DNA of 64,000 nucleotides. Source: Streptomyces sp. NBC_01381. GTDB taxonomy: Bacteria > Actinomycetota > Actinomycetes > Streptomycetales > Streptomycetaceae. The position numbers were made by a program, and so were the translations under genes. The notes under the pieces are model-generated. The model was given only the letters and a program-made list of their open reading frames with translations, had not been told where the DNA came from and did no database searches. The stretch lies in contig NZ_JAPEPI010000001.1 in assembly GCF_026340305.1 (NCBI RefSeq), positions 496,001 to 560,000 of the forward strand, read 5' to 3'. Of this stretch, positions 8,439 through 18,400 are shown piece after piece. Every line of letters begins with the position of its first letter. Positions within the stretch are counted from its first letter, which is position 1.

Positions 8439-9287
8439 ATGCCTTCTTTCGACACTCCCGAACCGATCTCGGTCACGGCGCACGTGTACGCCGGGTCCAT
8501 CCAGTTCACCGCTGCCGACCGCGTCGACACCGTCGTCGAAGTACGGCCCCGCGACCCGAAGAAGGACCTGGACGTCCGGGCGGCCGACCAGACCGAGGTC
8601 GCGTACGCCGGAGGTGCCCTGACCGTCAGGACGCCCAGGGCCAATCTGCTCGGCCGCGTCGGCACCGTCGACGTGACGGTGGAACTGCCCGCGGGCTCGG
8701 ACATCGACGTGTCCGGCGCCGCGGCCAGGCTGCTCGGCGAGGGCCGGCTCGGCGAGGTCCGCGTGAAGACCTCGGCCGGCGACGTCCGCCTCGACACCAC
8801 AGGACCGCTGCAGATGAGGGCGGCGCACGGCACGATCACCGTCGACCGGGTCGAAGGCCTGGCCGACATCACCAGCAGCACCGGCAACGTGCGCGTCGGC
8901 ACCGTCGAAGGACCCGCCGTCCTGAAGAACTCGCACGGCACCACGACCGTCGGCACCGTGACCGGCGAACTGCGGGTGAGCGGCGCCAACGGGTCCATCG
9001 ACATCGCGCGCGCCGAGTCGTCGGTCACCGGCACCTCCACCAACGGCGTCCTTCGCGTGGCCGAAGTCGCCCGCGGCACCGTCCAGTTGAAGACCTCCAA
9101 TGGCTCCATCGAGATCGGCATCCGCGAGGGCACGGCCGCCTGGCTCGACGTCAACTCCAACCGCGGGCAGGTGCGCAACACGCTCACCTCCTCCGAGGCC
9201 CCGGCGCAGACCGAGGACACCGACACCGTCAAGGTCCACGCCCGTACCAGCTGGGGCAACATCGACATCCGTCGCGCCAAGGCCTGA
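8439..9287 (+). CDS. DUF4097-family beta-strand repeat protein
   Basis: A 282-aa protein made of repeated short beta strands with alternating hydrophobic/polar residues (VRVGTVEGPAVLKNSHGTTT, GSIDIARAES, GNIDIRRAKA). This is characteristic of the DUF4097/adhesin-like right-handed helix. There is no signal peptide or membrane helix, so it is probably cytoplasmic. ATG 8439 follows GAGGA. It lies between the RHH regulator and the DrrAB-like exporter. A regulatory or scaffolding role in that operon is inference. Confidence 0.75.
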   Translation: MPSFDTPEPISVTAHVYAGSIQFTAADRVDTVVEVRPRDPKKDLDVRAADQTEVAYAGGALTVRTPRANLLGRVGTVDVTVELPAGSDIDVSGAAARLLGEGRLGEVRVKTSAGDVRLDTTGPLQMRAAHGTITVDRVEGLADITSSTGNVRVGTVEGPAVLKNSHGTTTVGTVTGELRVSGANGSIDIARAESSVTGTSTNGVLRVAEVARGTVQLKTSNGSIEIGIREGTAAWLDVNSNRGQVRNTLTSSEAPAQTEDTDTVKVHARTSWGNIDIRRAKA

Positions 9288-9365
9288 CACCACCTCTTCA
9301 CCCGGCCTCAACTCGCGCGCTCCCCCTGCGACTTCCATCCCCACAGCCTTCGAACGGGAGGGCCC

Positions 9366-10376
9366 ATGCCTTCTTCTGTCATGCCCACATCACATCAAGC
9401 GGACGGTCAGCTGCCCCCGGCCGCCGTCTCCACCGTCGGTCTGCGCAAGTCGTACGGCGACAAGACCGTGCTCGACGGCATCGATCTCCACATCCCGGCC
9501 GGGTCCGTCTTCGCGCTGCTCGGACCCAACGGCGCGGGCAAGACCACCGCCGTGAAGATCCTCTCCACGCTCATCTCCGCCGACGGCGGACAGGCCCAGG
9601 TCGCGGGCCATGACGTCGCCGCCTCCCCGGACGGGGTGCGGGCCGCGATCGGCGTCACCGGGCAGTTCTCCGCCGTAGACGGACTGATCACCGGCGAGGA
9701 GAACATGCTCCTCATGGCGGATCTGCACCACCTGTCCAAGCGCGAGGGGCGGCGGGTCGCCGCCGAACTCCTTGAGCGCTTCGACCTCGTCGACGCCGCC
9801 AAGAAGCCTGCCCAGAGCTACTCCGGCGGCATGAAGCGGCGCCTCGACATCGCCATGACCCTGGTGGGCAGCCCGCGGATCATCTTTCTCGACGAGCCGA
9901 CCACCGGCCTCGACCCGCGCAGCCGGCACAACATGTGGGGCATCATCCGCGAGCTGGTCTCCGACGGCGTCACCGTCTTCCTCACCACCCAGTACCTCGA
10001 AGAGGCCGACGAACTCGCCGACCGCATCGCGGTGTTGAACGACGGGAAGATCGCCGCCGAGGGCAGTGCCGAGGAGCTGAAGCGGCTCATCCCCGGCGGA
10101 CACATCCGCCTCCGCTTCACCGACCCCGCCGTCTACCGGTCCGCCGCGGACGCCCTGCACGAGGCCACCTGTGACGACGAGGCGCTGTCCTTGCAGCTGC
10201 CCAGCGACGGCAGCCAGCGTGAACTGCGCGCCATCCTCGACTGGCTGGACGCCGTCGGCATCGAGGCCGACGAGCTGACCGTGCACACCCCCGACCTCGA
10301 CGACGTCTTCTTCGCCCTGACCGGCAGCACCGACAAGAGCAACCAGGCCGACCAGGCCAAGGAGGCCGTCCGATGA
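9366..10376 (+). CDS. ABC transporter ATP-binding protein, DrrA type
   Basis: A 336-aa ATPase of the daunorubicin-resistance DrrA subfamily. It has Walker [15 protein letters not shown], a Q-loop in GVTGQFSAVDG, signature YSGGMKRRLDIA, Walker B IIFLDEPTTGLDP and an H-loop replaced by Gln (LTTQYLEEAD), as is usual in DrrA. The C-terminal ~90 residues form the regulatory extension of this subfamily. GGGAGG precedes ATG 9366. The stop overlaps the permease start (ATGA 10373-10376). It powers drug or lipid export with the next gene. Confidence 0.92.
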   Translation: MPSSVMPTSHQADGQLPPAAVSTVGLRKSYGDKTVLDGIDLHIPAGSVFALLGPNGAGKTTAVKILSTLISADGGQAQVAGHDVAASPDGVRAAIGVTGQFSAVDGLITGEENMLLMADLHHLSKREGRRVAAELLERFDLVDAAKKPAQSYSGGMKRRLDIAMTLVGSPRIIFLDEPTTGLDPRSRHNMWGIIRELVSDGVTVFLTTQYLEEADELADRIAVLNDGKIAAEGSAEELKRLIPGGHIRLRFTDPAVYRSAADALHEATCDDEALSLQLPSDGSQRELRAILDWLDAVGIEADELTVHTPDLDDVFFALTGSTDKSNQADQAKEAVR

Positions 10377-11164
10377 CCCCCATGACCCTCGCCGTGCGTG
10401 ACTCGTCCACGATGCTGCGGCGCAACCTCCTGCACGCGCGGCGCTATCCGTCCCTCACGCTGAACCTGCTGCTCACGCCGGTCATGATGCTGCTGCTCTT
10501 CGTCTACATCTTCGGCGACGTGATGAGCGCCGGCCTCGGGAACGGGGCTGCGGACCGGTCCGACTACATCGCGTATCTCGTCCCGGGCATCCTGCTGATG
10601 ACCATCGGCGGCACCACGATCGGCAGCGCGGTGTCCGTCGCCACGGACATGAACGAGGGCATCATCGCCCGCTTCCGCACCATGCGGATCCACCGCGGGT
10701 CGATCCTCATCGGGCACGTCGTCGGCAGCGTGCTGCAGTGCGTGCTGAGCGTGCTCGTCGTCGGGGCCGTCGGCCTCGCCATCGGCTTCCGCTCCGTGGA
10801 TGCCACGGCGCTCGAGTGGGTCGCGGCCCTTGGGCTGCTCGTGCTGTTCTCCCTCGCGTTCACCTGGATCGCGGTCGGGATGGGCCTGATCAGCCCGAAC
10901 GCCGAGGCGGCCAGCAACAACGCGCTGCCGCTGATCTTCCTGCCGCTCGTCTCCAGCACCTTCGTGCCGGTCGACGCGATGCCGGGCTGGTTCCAGCCGA
11001 TCGCCGAGTACCAGCCGTTCACCCCGGCCATCGAGACGCTGCGCGGACTGCTCCTCGGCACCGAGATCGGCCACAACGGCTGGCTCGCGATCGGCTGGTG
11101 CCTGGCCCTGACCGTGCTCGGCTACTTCTGGTCGAAGGCGTCCTTCAACCGCGACCCGAAGTAG
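10373..11164 (+). CDS. ABC-2 type permease, DrrB type
   Basis: A 263-aa membrane protein with about six transmembrane segments, among them LNLLLTPVMMLLLFVYIFG, YLVPGILLMTIGGTTIGS and WVAALGLLVLFSLAFTWIAVG. The ABC-2 signature region includes NALPLIFLPLVSSTFVPVDAMP. It is translationally coupled to the ATPase and forms the half-size exporter. It converges on the GbsR/MarR gene with 15 bp between their stops. Confidence 0.9.
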   Translation: MTPMTLAVRDSSTMLRRNLLHARRYPSLTLNLLLTPVMMLLLFVYIFGDVMSAGLGNGAADRSDYIAYLVPGILLMTIGGTTIGSAVSVATDMNEGIIARFRTMRIHRGSILIGHVVGSVLQCVLSVLVVGAVGLAIGFRSVDATALEWVAALGLLVLFSLAFTWIAVGMGLISPNAEAASNNALPLIFLPLVSSTFVPVDAMPGWFQPIAEYQPFTPAIETLRGLLLGTEIGHNGWLAIGWCLALTVLGYFWSKASFNRDPK

Positions 11165-11179
11165 CACGACCCGCAGGTG

Positions 11180-11683
11180 TCAGGCGCCGAAGAGGGACTG
11201 CCGGTGCACGCGCCAGCGCTCCATCATTCCCTCCAGTTCTGACTGGACGAACTCGAAGAAGGCCAGCGTCTCGGCGAGCCGGCGCCCCGCGGGGGTGTCG
11301 GCTCCGAGGCTTGAGACGCCGTCGCGCAGGGCGTCCTCCCAGCGCTTGAGGACCGCGTCCCGGTTGCCGAGCGCCTCGTACCACTGGTTGCTGTGCACCC
11401 TGAAGATGTCGCGCCGCGAGCCGGGCTCACGCTCGCGGGCGACCATGTGCTGCTGGGAGAGATAGCGCACCCCGCCCGACACCGCGGCGGGGCTGATCCG
11501 CAGCTGCTCGCCGAGCTCCGCCGAGGTCAGCGCGCCCGAGTCCGATGCGAGGAGCGCCGCGAAGATCCTCGACGGCATCCTCGGCATTCCGGCCTCGACC
11601 AGCTGGGCGGCGAACTTCTCGACGAAACGCGAGTGGACCTCCGCGTCGCGGGCGGGCTCCCCCGGTGCGGGCTCGTTGGGCAT
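11180..11683 (-). CDS. GbsR/MarR family transcriptional regulator
   Basis: A 167-aa protein from ATG 11683 (MPNEPAPGEPARD). The long upstream open frame is antisense to the ABC genes and is not used. The winged HTH is at ~40-105: LTSAELGEQLRISPAAVSGG is the HTH, and YLSQQHMVAREREPGSRRD the wing. The C-terminal helices (LAETLAFFEFVQSELEGM) are typical of GbsR-like dimers. It is divergent from an ABC exporter, with a palindrome overlapping that exporter's promoter. It is probably the local repressor. Confidence 0.85.
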   Translation of the reverse strand: MPNEPAPGEPARDAEVHSRFVEKFAAQLVEAGMPRMPSRIFAALLASDSGALTSAELGEQLRISPAAVSGGVRYLSQQHMVAREREPGSRRDIFRVHSNQWYEALGNRDAVLKRWEDALRDGVSSLGADTPAGRRLAETLAFFEFVQSELEGMMERWRVHRQSLFGA

Positions 11684-11752
11684 GTGCCGATCATCTCCCC
11701 TGTCATCTCCCCCGTACGTGCGAGCACTGCCGAGTTTATACGCTTCCTTAAC

Positions 11753-11781
11753 TTCACAACTTTGTGAAAGTAGCGTACGTT
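11753..11781 (+). promoter_or_regulatory. Promoter/operator for the divergent ABC exporter
   Basis: TTCACAA-CT-TTGTGAA (11753-11768) is a perfect inverted repeat. TTCACA could serve as -35 and TACGTT (11776-11781) as -10 with a 17-bp spacer. The start point would fall at or next to ATG 11789, and no Shine-Dalgarno is visible, so a leaderless mRNA is likely. The operator sits on the -35, suiting repression by the divergent GbsR/MarR protein. Confidence 0.55.
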
Positions 11782-11788
11782 CAGAAAC

Positions 11789-12709
11789 ATGACGAAGGCA
11801 ATCACCGTCTCCGGACTGCACAAGTCGTTCGGACGGACGCACGCGCTCGACGGTCTCGACCTCGACGTCGAGACCGGCGAGGTCCACGGCTTCCTCGGCC
11901 CCAACGGCGCCGGGAAGTCCACGACCATCCGGGTCCTGCTCGGCCTGCTCCGCGCGGACTCCGGCGCCGCCCAGCTCCTCGGCAAGGACCCGTGGAGCGA
12001 CGCGGTCGAGCTGCACCGGCGCGTGGCGTACGTGCCGGGCGACGTCACCCTGTGGCGGAACCTGTCCGGCGGCGAGGTCATCGACCTGTACGGGAAGCTG
12101 CGGGGAGGCCTCGACAAGGCCCGGCGCGCCGATCTCGTCGAGCGGTTCGAACTCGACCCGACGAAGAAGGGGCGTACGTACTCCAAGGGCAACCGGCAGA
12201 AGGTCGCCCTCGTCGCCGCCTTCGCATCCGACGTCGACCTGCTGATCCTCGACGAGCCGACCTCCGGACTCGACCCGCTGATGGAGGAGGTCTTCCAGAG
12301 CTGCGTCGAACAGGAGCGCGACCGGGGGCGGACGATCCTGCTCTCCTCGCACATCCTCAGCGAGGTGGAGACGCTCTGCGACCGCGTCAGCATCATCAGG
12401 AAGGGCCGGACCGTCGAGACGGGTTCGCTTGCCGACCTGCGGCATCTGACCCGCACCAGCGTCACCGCCGAGCTCGCGGGTCCGCCCAACGGGCTCGCGC
12501 ACCTGCCCGGCGTGCACGACGTCGACGTGACGGGGCACCGGGTCAAGCTTCAGGTCGACACCGACAAGCTGGACGCGGTCCTGCGCTCGCTCACCGACTC
12601 CGGGATCCGCTCGCTCACCTCGACGCCGCCCACGCTGGAGGAGCTCTTCCTGCGGCACTACCAGGACGACGTACGCACCGCCGGTGCCGAAGGGGCGGTC
12701 GCGCGATGA
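11789..12709 (+). CDS. ABC transporter ATP-binding protein
   Basis: A 306-aa ATPase. It has Walker [15 protein letters not shown], a signature region [14 protein letters not shown] (LSGGQ replaced by SKGNRQ, common in this exporter subfamily), Walker [14 protein letters not shown] and H-loop LLSSHIL. The C-terminal ~85 residues form an extra domain ending in [11 protein letters not shown], typical of exporters paired with large ABC-2 permeases. The stop overlaps the permease start (ATGA 12706-12709). It is likely expressed from a leaderless promoter under the divergent GbsR/MarR regulator. Confidence 0.9.
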   Translation: MTKAITVSGLHKSFGRTHALDGLDLDVETGEVHGFLGPNGAGKSTTIRVLLGLLRADSGAAQLLGKDPWSDAVELHRRVAYVPGDVTLWRNLSGGEVIDLYGKLRGGLDKARRADLVERFELDPTKKGRTYSKGNRQKVALVAAFASDVDLLILDEPTSGLDPLMEEVFQSCVEQERDRGRTILLSSHILSEVETLCDRVSIIRKGRTVETGSLADLRHLTRTSVTAELAGPPNGLAHLPGVHDVDVTGHRVKLQVDTDKLDAVLRSLTDSGIRSLTSTPPTLEELFLRHYQDDVRTAGAEGAVAR

Positions 12710-14322
12710 CCGCCCTCGCCGACGCTTCGGCGTTCCGGACCCGGCACGCCGGGTCGCGTCAACTCGCGGGCACCGGCGCCCTGTTGAGGCTCGCTTTGCG
12801 CCGCGACCGGGTCATGATGCCGGTCTGGGTGTTCGTCGTCGCGGTCATGGTCCTGTCCATGCCGGGCTCCCTGGAGTCGGTGTACGGCACCGCGGCCGAG
12901 CGCGCCGACGCCATGGAGTCGATGAACGCCAACTCCTCGATGCGGGCCATGTACGGTCCGGTCTTCGGGGACTCCATCGGCGCGCTCTCCGCCTGGCGCA
13001 TCGGCGTCTACGCGGGGGTGCTCGCCGCGGTGATGAGCCTGATCATCGTCGTACGGCACACCCGCGAGGAGGAGGAGACCGGCCGCCAGGAGATGGTCTC
13101 CGCCGCGATGGTGGGCCGGCGGGCGCCGCTGACCGCCGCGCTGCTCGCCGCGTTCGTGGCGAACGCGGCGGTGGCGCTCCTGATCACCGCCGGGATGGCC
13201 GGGCAGGGCGCGGGCGGCGCGCTCGCGCTCGGGCTCGGGGTGGCGGGCACCGGCATGCTGTTCGCCACCATGGCGGCGATCGTCGCCCAGCTCACGGAGA
13301 GCGCGCGGCTCGCCAAGGGGCTCACGTCGGCGGTGCTCGGCACGGCGTTCGTGCTGAAGGCCGCCGGTGACGCGGGCACTGCTCGTGGCTCCTCCGCGCT
13401 GACCTGGGTCTCGCCGCTCGGCTGGCTGGAGAACCTCCGCGCGTACGCCGGTGAGCGGTGGTGGGTGCTGCCGCTCATCGCCGCCGCGATCGTGGCGCAG
13501 GGCGCCGTGGCGTACGACCTCGCGGGCCGGCGTGACGTCGGCATGAGCTTCCTGCCGACCCGGCCGGGGCCCGCGACGGGCCGGCTCGGCACGGCGGGGG
13601 CGCTCGCCTGGCGGCTGCAGCGGGGCGGCGTGCTCGGCTGGACGCTCGGCTTCCTCGTCGCCGGTGTCGTCTTCGGCGGGATGGTGGACGGGGCCGCGGA
13701 CATCGTCGGCGACAACCAGAACACCCGCGACATCATCGAGCGGATGGGCGGCCAGGCGGGCCTCACGGACGCGTTCCTCGCCACGCTGGCCGGCATGCTG
13801 GGCATGATCGCTTCTTTGTACGTCGTCGCTTCCGTGCTGCGGCTGCACGGCGAGGAGACGTCGCAGCGGGCCGAGCCGGTGCTCGCGGGCGCGGTGGGGC
13901 GGCTGCGGTGGGCCGGGGGCCACCTGGTCATCGCCTTCGGCGGTGCGCTGGTTCTGATGCTGGTGGGCGGTCTCGGCCTGGCGCTCGGGTACGGGCAGGA
14001 CTTCGGCCCCGTGCTGGGTGCGTGCCTGGTGCAGGTGCCGGCGATCTGGGTGCTCGGCGGGCTCGCGGTACTGCTCGTCGGGGCGTTCCCTAAGGCGGCG
14101 GTGGGGGCGTGGGGCGTGGCCGGGGTGTGTCTGGCGATCGGCTGGATCGGCCCCGCGCTTGACCTCCCGGGGGCGGTGCTGGACCTCTCCCCCTTCGGCC
14201 ACCTTCCGAAGCTGCCGGGCGGGGAGATGGGGTGGGGTCCGGTGCTGGTTCTGCTGGTGCTGGGGGCGGGGCTGGTCGCCGTCGGGCTCGCGGGGTTGCG
14301 GCGCAGGGACATGATCAGCTGA
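12706..14322 (+). CDS. ABC-2 exporter permease (polyketide-antibiotic exporter-like)
   Basis: A 538-aa permease with about twelve predicted membrane segments in two similar halves (first half from [23 protein letters not shown], second from [24 protein letters not shown]). This is the double-length arrangement annotated as exporter of polyketide antibiotics. The start is ATG 12706, coupled to the ATPase. A 625-bp repeat-rich gap follows. The substrate is unknown. Confidence 0.88.
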   Translation: MTALADASAFRTRHAGSRQLAGTGALLRLALRRDRVMMPVWVFVVAVMVLSMPGSLESVYGTAAERADAMESMNANSSMRAMYGPVFGDSIGALSAWRIGVYAGVLAAVMSLIIVVRHTREEEETGRQEMVSAAMVGRRAPLTAALLAAFVANAAVALLITAGMAGQGAGGALALGLGVAGTGMLFATMAAIVAQLTESARLAKGLTSAVLGTAFVLKAAGDAGTARGSSALTWVSPLGWLENLRAYAGERWWVLPLIAAAIVAQGAVAYDLAGRRDVGMSFLPTRPGPATGRLGTAGALAWRLQRGGVLGWTLGFLVAGVVFGGMVDGAADIVGDNQNTRDIIERMGGQAGLTDAFLATLAGMLGMIASLYVVASVLRLHGEETSQRAEPVLAGAVGRLRWAGGHLVIAFGGALVLMLVGGLGLALGYGQDFGPVLGACLVQVPAIWVLGGLAVLLVGAFPKAAVGAWGVAGVCLAIGWIGPALDLPGAVLDLSPFGHLPKLPGGEMGWGPVLVLLVLGAGLVAVGLAGLRRRDMIS

Positions 14323-14402
14323 CGCCGGCGTCCGCGACGTGCGGCGCCCCCGGGTCTGTAGCGGAACCCGGGGCGTCGCACTGCCCCGCGGCCCCACTGC
14401 CC

Positions 14403-14822
14403 GAACGGGCCTTTCCCACCCACCCACCCGATCACCCCGCAGCCCAGCCCTGCACGAACAAGCCTTTCCCTCCCACCCACCCGATTGCCCCGCAGCCAGC
14501 CCTCCACGAACGGGCCTTCCCCTCCCACCCGCCCGATTGCCCTGCGGGGTGAACGGGTGGGTGGGCGGGGAAGATCCGCCGCGAAGCGGCGGGACAGAAG
14601 CCGCCGGGCCGCCCGCCACACAGCCAGCGCCGGGCAGGGGAGCCGGGAGGGTGAGCCGGCTGCGGGGTGATCGGGCGGGTGGGCGGGAAAGATCCGCCGC
14701 GAAGCCGCGGGACAGAAGCCGCCGGGCCGCCCGCCACACAGCCGCCGCCGGACAGGGGAGCCGGGCTGCGGGGTGATCGGGTGGGTGGGTGGGGAAGATC
14801 CGCCGGGAAGCGGCGGGACAGT
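14403..14822. repeat. Repeat-rich intergenic region
   Basis: No gene is seen in 14323-14947. The left part has three near-copies of a ~52-bp unit containing CCCACCCACCCGAT and CAGCCCTGCACGAAC. The right part has 2.4 copies, in opposite sense, of a unit starting CGGGTGGGTGGGCGGGGAAG (14554, 14672, 14778; spacing 118 and 106 bp). Each carries the hairpin CCGCCGCGAAGCGGCGG or a variant. Relatives occur near 23750 and 29330-29575. Confidence 0.75.
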
Positions 14823-14947
14823 CAGACGGGACCGGGATGGCGGCGGGGCCCGAGGCCGCAGGCCAGCGCGTAGTACCTGCGACGGACCCCCAGGAACCCC
14901 TCCCGGTGGGGACGACCCCGGTCTGAGGGCCCCGTACCTTCGTAAGC

Positions 14948-16273
14948 GTGACTGACGCGACCAAGACCGCCCCCGGCAGCAACCGCAGCCCGGAGTTCCG
15001 CCTGGCCATGGACGCTCTCGGGGGGCTCCGCCAGGACCTCTTCCGGGACGCCTTCGCCTACCGGCCGCTGCAAGAGATGCGTACGGACGGGCCGGTGACC
15101 CGGCGGCTTCCGGCCCGGATACGCCGGTACGCCGGCTGGACCCCGCACGCGGCGGTCTGCACGGCCGCCTTCTTCACGTTCATGCTGTCGTACGCAACGG
15201 ACTCCCTCGGCCTCGACTACGTGATCACCGGCCTCATCCCGGCCGTCGCCGTAGTCATGACCCTGGTCAGGCCCGTCGGCGCCTGGTGGGTCATGATCGC
15301 CAGCACGCCCTTCGCCGGCGCCCTCGGCGGCCACTGGGACGGCTACCCGTGGCCCGCGGGCGTCTTCCTCGCGCACCTCACCGTGATGACGGTGATCACC
15401 CTGCGGACCCGTCCGCGCACCGCCGCGTGGATGTGGACGGGCACGGCGGCGTACGGCATCGCCGCCGAGGTCTTCCTCAGCCCGGGGTACACCACGAACC
15501 TCCCGGAGATGCTCTTCTTCTCCGCGCTCGCTCTCCTCGCCGCGTCCCTCGTGCACATCCGCCGCGAGGCCAAGCGCGAGGTCAGCGTCCAGCGGACGGT
15601 CACCGCGATCGAGCGCGACAAGCGCACGCTCCTGGAGGAGCGGACGACGATCGCGCGCGAGCTGCACGACGTGGTCGCCCACCACATGTCGGTGGTCGCC
15701 ATCCAAGCGGAGGCCGCGCCCTACCGCGTGGAGAACCCGCCGCCCGAGCTGGAGCAGGCGTTCGTCACGATCCGCGAGAACGCCGTGGCCGCGCTGACGG
15801 AGCTGCGCCGCGTCCTCGGTGTCGTACGCGCGGAGGACTACGAGGCGCCGGACGCCCCGCAGCCCACCCTCGCCGACCTCGACCGGCTCATCGCGAACGT
15901 CGACGAGACGGGCCTGAGCGTCGAGAAGATCGTCACCGGCGCGGTCCGCGAACTCCCGCAGGGCGTCGAGCTGTCGGCATACCGCATCGTGCAGGAGGCC
16001 CTCAGCAACACCCTTCGGCACGCACCCGGCGCCACGGCCCGCGTCGAGGTCGGCTACGTCCTGGGCGGCCTCGGCCTGCGCATCGTCAACGGCCCGGCGA
16101 CCGGCCTGGTCAAGCCATCCCCCGGCGCCGGCCACGGCATCACCGGCATGCGCGAGCGCGTCACGATGCTGAACGGCGAGATGACGGCGGAGGAGACCGA
16201 GGACGGCGGCTACGAGGTCACCGTGTTCCTGCCCGTAGCCTCCGCGTCGGAGCCCACCGGAGGCAAGGAATGA
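14948..16273 (+). CDS. Sensor histidine kinase, NarL-type (HisKA_3)
   Basis: A 441-aa kinase starting at GTG 14948. The N-terminal region has about four or five membrane helices (residues ~60-200) with no obvious sensor domain, as in DesK-like kinases. The phospho-acceptor motif IARELHDVVAHHMSVVAIQA is around residue 238. The N-box lies in AYRIVQEALSNTLRHAPGA and the G-box in PSPGAGHGITGMRER. The response regulator start overlaps the stop (16270-16273). Confidence 0.92.
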   Translation: MTDATKTAPGSNRSPEFRLAMDALGGLRQDLFRDAFAYRPLQEMRTDGPVTRRLPARIRRYAGWTPHAAVCTAAFFTFMLSYATDSLGLDYVITGLIPAVAVVMTLVRPVGAWWVMIASTPFAGALGGHWDGYPWPAGVFLAHLTVMTVITLRTRPRTAAWMWTGTAAYGIAAEVFLSPGYTTNLPEMLFFSALALLAASLVHIRREAKREVSVQRTVTAIERDKRTLLEERTTIARELHDVVAHHMSVVAIQAEAAPYRVENPPPELEQAFVTIRENAVAALTELRRVLGVVRAEDYEAPDAPQPTLADLDRLIANVDETGLSVEKIVTGAVRELPQGVELSAYRIVQEALSNTLRHAPGATARVEVGYVLGGLGLRIVNGPATGLVKPSPGAGHGITGMRERVTMLNGEMTAEETEDGGYEVTVFLPVASASEPTGGKE

Positions 16274-16938
16274 CGATCCGCGTACTGATCGCCGACGACC
16301 AGATGATGGTCCGCGAAGGCTTCTCCGTACTCCTGAACGCGATGCCGGACATCGAGGTCGTCGGCGAGGCGGTCAACGGCCGCGAGGCGGTCGACCGCGT
16401 CCGCGAACTCGCCCCCGACGTCGTCCTGATGGACATCCGCATGCCGGTGCTCAACGGCATGGAGGCGACCCGCGAGATCATCGCGTCGGACGGCGACTCC
16501 AAGGTCCTGGTGCTCACCACCTTCGACCTGGACGAGTACGTGTACGAGGCGCTGCGCGCGGGCGCATCCGGCTTCCTGCTCAAGGACGCGTCGGCACGCC
16601 AGCTCGCCGACGGCGTCAGGGTGGTGGCAGCGGGAGAGGCTCTCCTCGCACCCACCGTGACGCGCCGCCTGATCAACGAGTTCTCCCGGCTCGGCGAGAC
16701 CCCGCGCCTCTCGGCGGCGGTCCAGGCCCAGCAGTACGGCGAGCTGACCGAGCGCGAGACGGAGGTCCTGGTCCTGATCGCGCAGGGCCTCTCCAACTCG
16801 GAGATCGCCTCGCGCCTGGTGGTGGCCGAGTCCACGATCAAGACGCATGTGAGCCGCATCCTGGTGAAACTGGGCCTGCGCGACCGCACCCAGGCGGCGG
16901 TCTTCGCGTACGAGGCAAGACTGGTCACGCCGGGCTGA
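16270..16938 (+). CDS. NarL/FixJ-type response regulator
   Basis: A 222-aa protein. The receiver domain has DD (VLIADDQMMVREG) and phospho-Asp in VVLMDIRMP (residue ~54), with the conserved T/K (LTTFD, LLKDAS). The C-terminal LuxR HTH is ELTERETEVLVLIAQGLSN and IASRLVVAESTIKTHVSRIL. It is partner of the overlapping histidine kinase. It is closely similar to the second response regulator at 18401-19072, suggesting the two systems are paralogues. Confidence 0.93.
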   Translation: MTIRVLIADDQMMVREGFSVLLNAMPDIEVVGEAVNGREAVDRVRELAPDVVLMDIRMPVLNGMEATREIIASDGDSKVLVLTTFDLDEYVYEALRAGASGFLLKDASARQLADGVRVVAAGEALLAPTVTRRLINEFSRLGETPRLSAAVQAQQYGELTERETEVLVLIAQGLSNSEIASRLVVAESTIKTHVSRILVKLGLRDRTQAAVFAYEARLVTPG

Positions 16939-17084
16939 CCCGGCTACCGGCTCGATTTTCGACGCGCCCCTCGCACGGCTCGGCGCCGGGGCGCCTCCCC
17001 GGCCGCGGGGTGCTGCGCCGGACTCCGTCCGCCGAGCGGTGCGGCCCCCTTCCCGGCCGGGCCCACAGCACATAGCGTCCCCCC

Positions 17085-18302
17085 ATGAACGCCCCCACCA
17101 CGGACTTCACCCCCTGGGCACCGGAGTTCATCGCCGACCCGTATCCCGCCTACGCACGGCTGCGGGCGGCCGGGCGCGTGCACTACTTCGAGCCCACCGA
17201 CCAGTGGCTGATCCCGCACCACGCCGATGTGTCGGCGCTGCTGCGCGACCGGCGGCTCGGGCGCACCTATCTGCACCGGTTCACGCACGAGGAGTTCGGG
17301 CGGCAGGCGCCGCCGGCCGCGCACGAGCCGTTCCACGTACTGAACGACAACGGCATGCTCGACCTGGAGGCGCCGACCCACACCCGCATCCGCCGCCTGG
17401 TGTCGAAGGCGTTCACCCCGCGCACGGTCGAGCAACTCAAGCCGTATGTAGAGGAGTTGGCGGACCGGCTGGTGCGGGACCTGGTGGCGGAGGGCGGCGG
17501 CGATCTCGCCGCCCGAGTCGCCGAACCCCTGCCGGTGGCCGTCATCGCGCAGATGCTGGGCATCCCGGAGAGCGACAGGGACCAGCTGCGGCCCTGGTCC
17601 GCCGACATCTGCGGAATGTACGAACTGAACCCCTCCGAGGAGACCGCCGGGCGGGCGGTGCGTGCCTCCCTCGACTTCTCGGCGTATCTGCGCGAACTCA
17701 TCGCCGCACGCCGCGAGAAGCCGGGCGACGACCTGATCTCGGGGCTCATCGCCGCGCACGACGAGGGCGATTCGCTCAGCGAGCAGGAGATGATCTCCAC
17801 CTGTGTGCTGCTCCTGAACGCGGGCCACGAAGCGACGGTCAACGCCACCGTCAACGGCTGGTACGCACTCTTCCGCCACCCGGAGCAACTGGCCGCCCTG
17901 CGGCGCGATCCCGCCCGGATCGTCCCCACCGCGGTGGAGGAGCTGATGCGCTACGACACCCCGCTCCAGCTCTTCGAACGCTGGGTCCTCGACGACATCG
18001 AGATCGACGGCACGGTGATCCCACGCGGCAGCGAGGTCGCGCTCCTCTTCGGTTCGGCCAACCACGACCCGACGGTCTTCACCGACCCCGCAGAGCTGGA
18101 CCTGACCCGCGCCGAGAACCCCCACATTTCCTTCAGCGCGGGGATCCATTACTGCATCGGCGCACCGCTGGCGAGGGCGGAACTGGGCGCTTCCCTCGGT
18201 GCGTTGCTCCGCCTGGCCCCGAGGATGCGCCTCGCGGCGGAGCCGGAGCGGAAGCCGAATTTCGTGATCCGCGGGCTCCGCAAGTTGGTGGTCGAGGTCT
18301 GA
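17085..18302 (+). CDS. Cytochrome P450
   Basis: A 405-aa soluble bacterial P450. The I-helix motif is LLNAGHEATVN (AGHEAT where AGxE/DTT is typical). The K-helix ExxR is in VEELMRYDTP and the following ERWVLDDIE meander. The heme loop FSAGIHYCIGAPLARAE has the axial Cys at residue 357. It contains all core elements and looks functional. No ferredoxin gene is adjacent. The start ATG 17085 has no clear Shine-Dalgarno. The substrate is unknown. It sits between two two-component systems, not in an evident biosynthetic cluster. Confidence 0.93.
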   Translation: MNAPTTDFTPWAPEFIADPYPAYARLRAAGRVHYFEPTDQWLIPHHADVSALLRDRRLGRTYLHRFTHEEFGRQAPPAAHEPFHVLNDNGMLDLEAPTHTRIRRLVSKAFTPRTVEQLKPYVEELADRLVRDLVAEGGGDLAARVAEPLPVAVIAQMLGIPESDRDQLRPWSADICGMYELNPSEETAGRAVRASLDFSAYLRELIAARREKPGDDLISGLIAAHDEGDSLSEQEMISTCVLLLNAGHEATVNATVNGWYALFRHPEQLAALRRDPARIVPTAVEELMRYDTPLQLFERWVLDDIEIDGTVIPRGSEVALLFGSANHDPTVFTDPAELDLTRAENPHISFSAGIHYCIGAPLARAELGASLGALLRLAPRMRLAAEPERKPNFVIRGLRKLVVEV

Positions 18303-18323
18303 TCGGCCGTCCCCCGCCGTCTC

Positions 18324-18390
18324 CTGGGGCTCTGCCCCAGACCCCGGTCCTCAATCTCCCCCAAGCTCTTAAGGAGCAGGGGGGACCCCC
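18324..18390. repeat. Dispersed intergenic repeat element
   Basis: CTGGGGCTCTGCCCCAG (18324-18340) is a hairpin and possible terminator between convergent genes. The block at 18356-18390 is, in reverse complement, nearly identical to the start of the 112-bp repeats at 29268-29565 (GGGGGTCCCCCCTGCTC then TTAAGAGCTTGGGGG, one mismatch). Confidence 0.75.
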
Positions 18391-18400
18391 TCGACGGGCT

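Noticed and set aside
11683..12658. N-terminal extension of the GbsR/MarR regulator
   Set aside because: The extension is antisense to the ABC ATPase and has no regulator-like sequence; ATG 11683 fits the family.
17085..18302. P450 as part of a biosynthetic gene cluster
   Set aside because: Neighbours are two-component systems and an acyltransferase; there are no synthases, ferredoxin or tailoring genes.
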